Source of the DNA: Seriola aureovittata
Lineage: Eukaryota > Chordata > Actinopteri > Carangiformes > Carangidae
DNA: 64,000 bases
Reading direction: 5' to 3'
Assembly (NCBI RefSeq): GCF_021018895.1
Contig: NC_079384.1
Location: forward strand, 5,442,140-5,506,139
A program made the translations under genes and the position numbers. The notes beneath the pieces were generated by a model. That model was not told the origin of the DNA. It searched no databases and saw only the letters and a program-made list of their open reading frames with translations. Below, piece after piece: positions 38,019 through 64,000 of the stretch (the first letter of the stretch is position 1; the number at the start of each line of letters is the position of its first letter).

Positions 38019-39744
38019 ATACTATGACATTTTTGACATTTTTTATGCCTTACAATACTGACATTTTTTATGCCTTATTATACTATGACATTTTTGACAT
38101 TTTTTATGCCTTACTATACTATGACATTTTTTGATATTTTTTATGCCTTACTATACTATGACGTTTTTTGATATTTTTTATGCCTTACTATACTGACATA
38201 TTTTATGCCTTATTATACTATGACATCTTTGACATTTTTTATGCCTTACTATACTATGACATTTTTATGATATTTTTTGTGCCTTATTATAAAATGACAT
38301 ATTTGTCATTTTATATGCCTTACTATACTATGACGTTTTATGATATTTTTTATGCCTTACTATACTATGACGTTTTATGATATTTTTTATGCCTTACTAT
38401 ACTATGACATTTTTAGACATTTTTTATGCCTTACTATACTATGACATTTTATGACATTTTTTATGCCTTACTATACTATGACATTTTTTGATATTTTTTA
38501 TGCCTTACTATACTGACATTTTTTATGCCTTATTATACTATGACATTTTTAGACATTTTTTATGCCTTACTATACTATGACATTTTATGACATTTTTTAT
38601 GCCTTACTATAGTATGACATTTTTTGATATTTTTTATGCCTTACTATACTATGACGTTTGTTGATATTCTTTATGCCTTACTATACTGACATTTTTTATG
38701 CCTTATTATACAATGACATTTTTGATATTTTTTATGCCTTACTCTACTATGACGTTTTTTGACATTTTATATGCCTTATAATACTGACATTTTTTATGCC
38801 TTATTATACTATGACATTTTTGACATTTTTTATGCCTTACTATACTATGACATTTTTTGATATTTTTTATGCTTTACTATACTATGACGTTTTATGATAT
38901 TTTTTATGCCTTACTATATTATGACGTTTATATGACATTTTTTATGCCTTATTATACTATGACATTTTTGACATTTTTTATGCCTTACTATACTATGACG
39001 TTTGTTGATATTTTTTATGCCTTACTATACTATGACGTTTGTTGATATTTGTTATGCCTTACTATACTGACATTTTTTATGCCTTACTATACTGACATTT
39101 TTTATGCCTTATCATACTATGACGTTTTTTGATATTTTTTATGCCTTACTATACTGACATGTTTTATGCCTTATTATACTATGACATCCTTGACATTTTT
39201 TATGCCTTACTATACTATGACATTTTTATGATATTTTTTGTGCCTTATTATAAAATGACATATTTGTCATTTTATATGCCTTACTATACTATGACGTTTT
39301 ATATTTTTTATGCCTTACTATACTATGACGTTTTATGATATTTTTATGCCTTACTATACTATGACATTTTATGACATTTTTTATGCCTTACTATACTATG
39401 ACATTTTTTGATATTTTTTATGCCTTACTATACTATGACATTTTTAGACATTTTTTATGCCTGACTATGCTTTAACGTTTTATATCTCACTATACTATGA
39501 AGTTTTTTGACATTTATACCTTATAATGCTATGACGTTTTTATTCCTAACTATGCTATGATGTTTTAATGACATTTTTATGCTCTACTATTCAATGCTTT
39601 TTTATGCCTTACTATACTATGACATTTTTTACATTTATACCTTATAATGCTATGACGTTTTTATTCCTAACTATGCTATGATGTTTTAATGACATTTTTA
39701 TGCTTTACTATTCAATGCTTTTTTATGCCTTACTGGTGATATAC

Positions 39745-40260
39745 TAGTCCACTGCAGTACTCTCACCTAGTTCTTTCTTAAGAATGCAGCAGTTGCCTTG
39801 GAAGAATGTTTCGGGTCAATAGGGTCCCAACACCTTCAGCACTCATACATCCCCATATAAGAACTTTACCACTGCCTTAATTTAGTGTTGGAACCATGCA
39901 CTTACTGCACTCCTCCCCCTTGCAATTCCATACATTTCGGATGCCATCAGATCCAAAGACATTGACTTGGGTCTCATTAGACCAGAGTATAGATTCCCAA
40001 AAGTCTCCACCTTTGTCAGTATGGGACTTGGCAAAGTGGGACTTTCAGGAGGGTGTACTCATTTCTGCAACATGACCATTAACCATTCCACCAAATCATA
40101 TTTTCCTGTTTAGTATTGACATATATCATTGGTAACTGATGTAGGAGAGTTCCCGAAATATTACATCATATGGAAACCACAAATACGTCTTACTTGTAAA
40201 GAGAAAGCACTGAATTTGTTAGGTATAAGAGAGGGTGTACTCATTTATGCTGTATACTGT
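39745..40260 (-). mobile_element. Tc1/mariner-type DNA transposon remnant
   Basis: On the minus strand, 39987 downward reads LWSNETQVNVFGSDGIRNVW, then a premature stop, then GSGKVLIWGCMSAEGVGTL. These are hallmark catalytic-domain motifs of Tc1-like transposases. The upstream part of the transposase is missing, leaving only a C-terminal fragment. Toward 40260 the motif GAGGGTGTACTCATTT occurs twice (40049 and 40231), like the inner and outer direct repeats of an IR/DR-type terminal repeat. The other end is not recognisable. It is clearly inactive. Confidence 0.8.
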
Positions 40261-40752
40261 AAGTTGGACTCACTTTTAGAAGAAAAACCTGCAGCCTCTT
40301 AAGTTCTAATTTTACTCATAAAACCAATGAATCACAGTTGACCAGAGAAGGAAAAGTTTTTCATAATACATTCAAATATGACAAAGTTGAAGCAAAATAT
40401 CTGAAAATAGTTCATTTGAAAAAGGTTTTTAAAGGCTGATACTGTCTTCTTTTGCATTTGAGTTGATGTGTTCTGGCTGTAAACTAAAATTAAACACTTT
40501 CACATCTAAAAAATACGAGTTTTAAAGGTGCCCTGTGAGTTTTACTGTAAACAAACAAAAGTTGGTGAAAAATACAAACAAGAGGCCCACTAATAAAAAC
40601 ACTGCACCACAGCACCAATTTAACAAGCTGATATGTCGGGTTAAATAATGCATGTATCAAAGTTGGAATTACATTTTTTCATCAGGAGGCACAGATAAGT
40701 CAGGCAATTTTTACTTTCAAGCATGATATTTTTATAGATCAAAAACATATTC
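40261..40752. other. intergenic DNA between transposon remnant and grid2ip 3' end
   Basis: AT-rich; no gene or named repeat seen. Confidence 0.5.
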
Positions 40753-43406
40753 TTTATTTGAAAGCACTGAACCAAACATAAAGGTAAAACAAGCACAAAA
40801 CATGAGCAATTACCCATGAAAACATATAAAACAGTTATAAAAGGGAACCTTTAGGCAACCGATGAATAAACCTAACCAGACTAACAAAAATGTATTTCAT
40901 GTTAAACCTAAATATCCAGGGAGGGTAAATGCTACCAGCTGCACATCTTAATACATTAACTGCACCAACATGCAATTGATTGGGACAAGAAACACGGTCA
41001 ATACACTCGTACCAGCTAGGATTGCATTTTTACGAGATGGCGCTCACCTCGTAAGCCTGACTAAAGCTGTGCATGAAGAAGAAATGAAATGAGACTCTTG
41101 AAAAAAGAAAGTAAACTAGGACTTTGGACACAAGCATACAATACAAAATTAGAATGAAGAGCAGTGCATAGCAAAAACAGTAAATTTACAATCTCAACAA
41201 TAGTCCATCAACATGAATACAAGACAGCTACAGGTACACTGTACTGTAGATGAGTCATGAGATCACCATAACGACCAGAGAAGCAGGAAGTAACCATTTA
41301 CAGTAGGGTGACTTTTATTTTTTCCACACGTTTGACGTTCATTCATTCAGCAGCCACCCACTTGATTAAGCAGGACTGCGTTCAAAACACTCAAGCAGAC
41401 ACGTGGCAAAGTGCAGAACCATCAGCTGTCCTCTCTGCCAGAAGCACACAGCTCAGCCTTCACATTAAAGCTGGCTTTTATCTTCCTGTTACTGAAAAAC
41501 AAAGGACACTAACTGTTGAAAAAGATTCATTATTCCACCCACACGCTCTATGAAACAGACGAGCCAAATTTCATGTGCTGATGGAGTCAGTGTTACCTCA
41601 CTATAAAAGGTGCAACATGGGTAAAGAAATTAGGGTATTTACTGAATGAATCTGGATGTGATTAGGGAAGAACAGTCATAATACTCATGCTGAATGGTTG
41701 ATAGTGAAGGACTCCAAATGTTTATGTTTAGAAGTTTCCTAGTTTGTTCGCTGCAAACTGGCCTGATTGGATGGATTTCAGTTCAGGACTGAGTCCAACT
41801 GGGACACGAAGGGATGTGGTTTAAAAACAGTTCTAGCCACTCATGCAGAGAGGTAACGTCTTCCAAAAATGTCTTTGATCATGTGTAAAGGAGAAGCTAA
41901 GTGACTAACATGGTTCACTGTCATGTAAAAGCACCCATTGCTGAAAATTATAGAAGCTGTGCAAAATAATTAAAATTTTAAAAGCAGCTGAATGTGTGAA
42001 ATGTAATCACTTCTGAATACTTGTTTAAGTTTAAATACCACTGAATTTTAAATGACTGAAACAGTGAATTTATTTTGCTTGAATTCTCCTCTTGGATATT
42101 TCAGATTTTTTGCAATTTCTAAAACTTTTTCTTTTCAAGTTTCACAAATTCAGGTAAAAAATTCAGTCATGCAGGATTTCCAGTCCCTCGTTTTTATTTG
42201 TTGGATCACGTGACTGAGAGTCTGTAAACAGAGATCTTATCAATTCCATTCATGATCAGTTGCTTAAATCCAAAAATAACCAGTTGAATTTGACCTAATC
42301 AAGTTGCACAACTTGAAATTGCCAACTGGAAAATTCAAAGGGGTGAAGTGAAAACTTTTAAATTCAGACAGATGGTAATATTTCAGTTCTATGAAATTCA
42401 TTTCAGTTTCAACATTAAGAATTCAGTAGTGGTTCATCTTTATGGACTTGTTTTGCTTCCACTGGAAATGGTCATCTGATCCTTATCAGCAGTTTGGAAA
42501 CGTAAAGTGACCCAGAGCTCAGGGGTGGATGACTTTGACTTTAACTCACTGCATGAGGAGAAGAAAATGTAATTTCTTGCAAAAGATGCCCCTTAAAATC
42601 ACAGTCAATTACATGAAAACGGCCACTCCTGTAATCGGCGATGTGGGGATACATGTTGTTGTAAAAACTCCAAATATGTACTATTTTTAAACCTTTAAAT
42701 GAAATCCTGCTGTCTGGGAGGCAGTGAGTTCACTGCTGTATGAGCTGTCTGATCAAACAGTCTGATCCGTGCAGCACGGCTCTGTACACACTACAAACAC
42801 TACATTGGGGAATCATCTTGATTCCAGATAACTGTCTCGGTCTACATCTACGCTTAATTTTTTTTAATACAATTTTCAAATATGAGCTGATAGAAAATAT
42901 AAACTTTGTATAGTCATATAATAAACAAGTAATCTGTAAATATCCAGACCAGTTGTTTTCATTGCTTACATCTCATTTTAATGCAGCATCAAGATGAAGT
43001 GAAGCAACCAAATGTGCATGGATGGTTTCTCTAATGTGTCTTTTATCTAACATGTATTGTATATTAAAGGGAGATGTAAGTAATGTAAAGACTAGTTTGA
43101 GTCTTCAGTGTGTGGTGAGTTCCTGTTGACCTGTGGACACCTGAATGTTCCTGCTCTACCCAGCACCTGAAATAACAGCACTGCTGCACACGGGGCACTC
43201 ATTATGATTATCTACACATAGTTACAGTATATTTCCATTTTTTTTTTTTTGTCTCTTTCCATTTGCTATAGATGATGTGGTCTCTGTTCCCATTGGTTTG
43301 AGTGTCTCTGTGTGTGATCTTGGCACTTTGGTTGTGGAGAGCAGAGTGAAAATGGAGCCAACTGGCCTTGTTGGTTTGGCCCGACGTCTGCCCGCATTCG
43401 TTGCTT
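40753..43406 (-). other. grid2ip: inferred 3'UTR of grid2ip
   Basis: AT-rich sequence downstream of the minus-strand stop, with no coding signal. Minus-strand AATAAA hexamers (TTTATT on plus) lie at 42193, 42069, 41314 and 40753, so the UTR may be about 1.2 to 2.7 kb. The boundary is an estimate. Confidence 0.4.

Positions 43407-64000
<20,594 letters not shown>

Larger units (their letters stand above)
30226..39740. repeat. 9.5-kb AT-rich satellite/minisatellite array, ~36-37 bp unit
   Basis: Head-to-tail repeats built from TATGCCTTACTATAC, then TATGACATTTTT or TATGACGTTTTATGAT, then GACATTTTT or ATTTTTT. The unit is usually 36 or 37 bp. Shorter units of about 25 bp (TACTGACATTTTTT) and 40-bp units (CTTATTATAAAATGACATATT) are interspersed. 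That is roughly 260 units. Because 36 is a multiple of three, the plus strand carries many ORFs reading MPYYTMTFLTFF; they have no initiation context or conservation and should not be annotated as genes. The array contains 1.3-kb and 2.2-kb higher-order duplications, and its outermost units are the most diverged. It separates the convergent 3' ends of arhgap17 and grid2ip. Confidence 0.97.

Noticed and set aside
30292..39338. Many 60- to 120-codon plus-strand ORFs reading MPYYTMTF or DIFYALLYYD
   Set aside because: They are produced by the tandem repeat: identical peptides recur with every unit and shift frame with unit length. No gene signals support them.
30226..39740. CRISPR-like array
   Set aside because: Units are contiguous with no unique spacers, and the genome is eukaryotic.

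Overview
The window is vertebrate nuclear DNA, almost certainly from a teleost fish and probably a percomorph. The evidence is compact GT-AG split genes, many CA/TG microsatellites, interspersed repeats of types common in fish genomes, and two genes whose conceptual proteins I recognise as vertebrate. Comparisons with human proteins are from memory of the families; no alignment or database search was run.

Left part (1-30.2 kb): upstream DNA with a decayed C2H2 zinc-finger relic (about 640-977), then a GC-rich promoter/5'UTR with a long C/CCCT tract. The complete plus-strand gene arhgap17 (RICH1) follows. Its 20 coding exons (2715-27665) splice in frame to 868 codons: a BAR domain, a RhoGAP domain with its arginine finger, a proline-rich tail and a C-terminal class I PDZ ligand ending TVL. 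Two of its introns (1 and 12) use GC instead of GT donors. The inferred 3'UTR runs to about 30.2 kb.

Middle (30.2-40.3 kb): a 9.5-kb AT-rich tandem array with a basic unit of about 36-37 bp, roughly 260 units. It has 1.3-kb and 2.2-kb higher-order duplications, a short insertion resembling a LINE/SINE tail, and a shared rare variant unit near both edges. A Tc1/mariner remnant directly follows the array.

Right part (40.3-64 kb): the minus-strand gene grid2ip (delphilin), convergent with arhgap17. Twenty coding exons are visible (61595 down to 43407), encoding 1094 residues plus stop: the second PDZ domain, a harmonin-homology-like helical domain, linker, proline-rich FH1 and a complete FH2 domain, ending SSPLAW. 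Its 5' end (first PDZ) lies beyond 64000.

Both genes encode regulators of cortical or synaptic actin: a Cdc42/Rac GAP with a BAR domain, and a PDZ/formin scaffold. They lie tail to tail with the satellite between their 3' ends. The most unusual features are the architecture of the satellite array and the dinucleotide repeats placed at grid2ip splice sites. In particular, one FH2 exon of 78 nt is flanked by complementary (UG)n and (CA)n runs that could loop it out.
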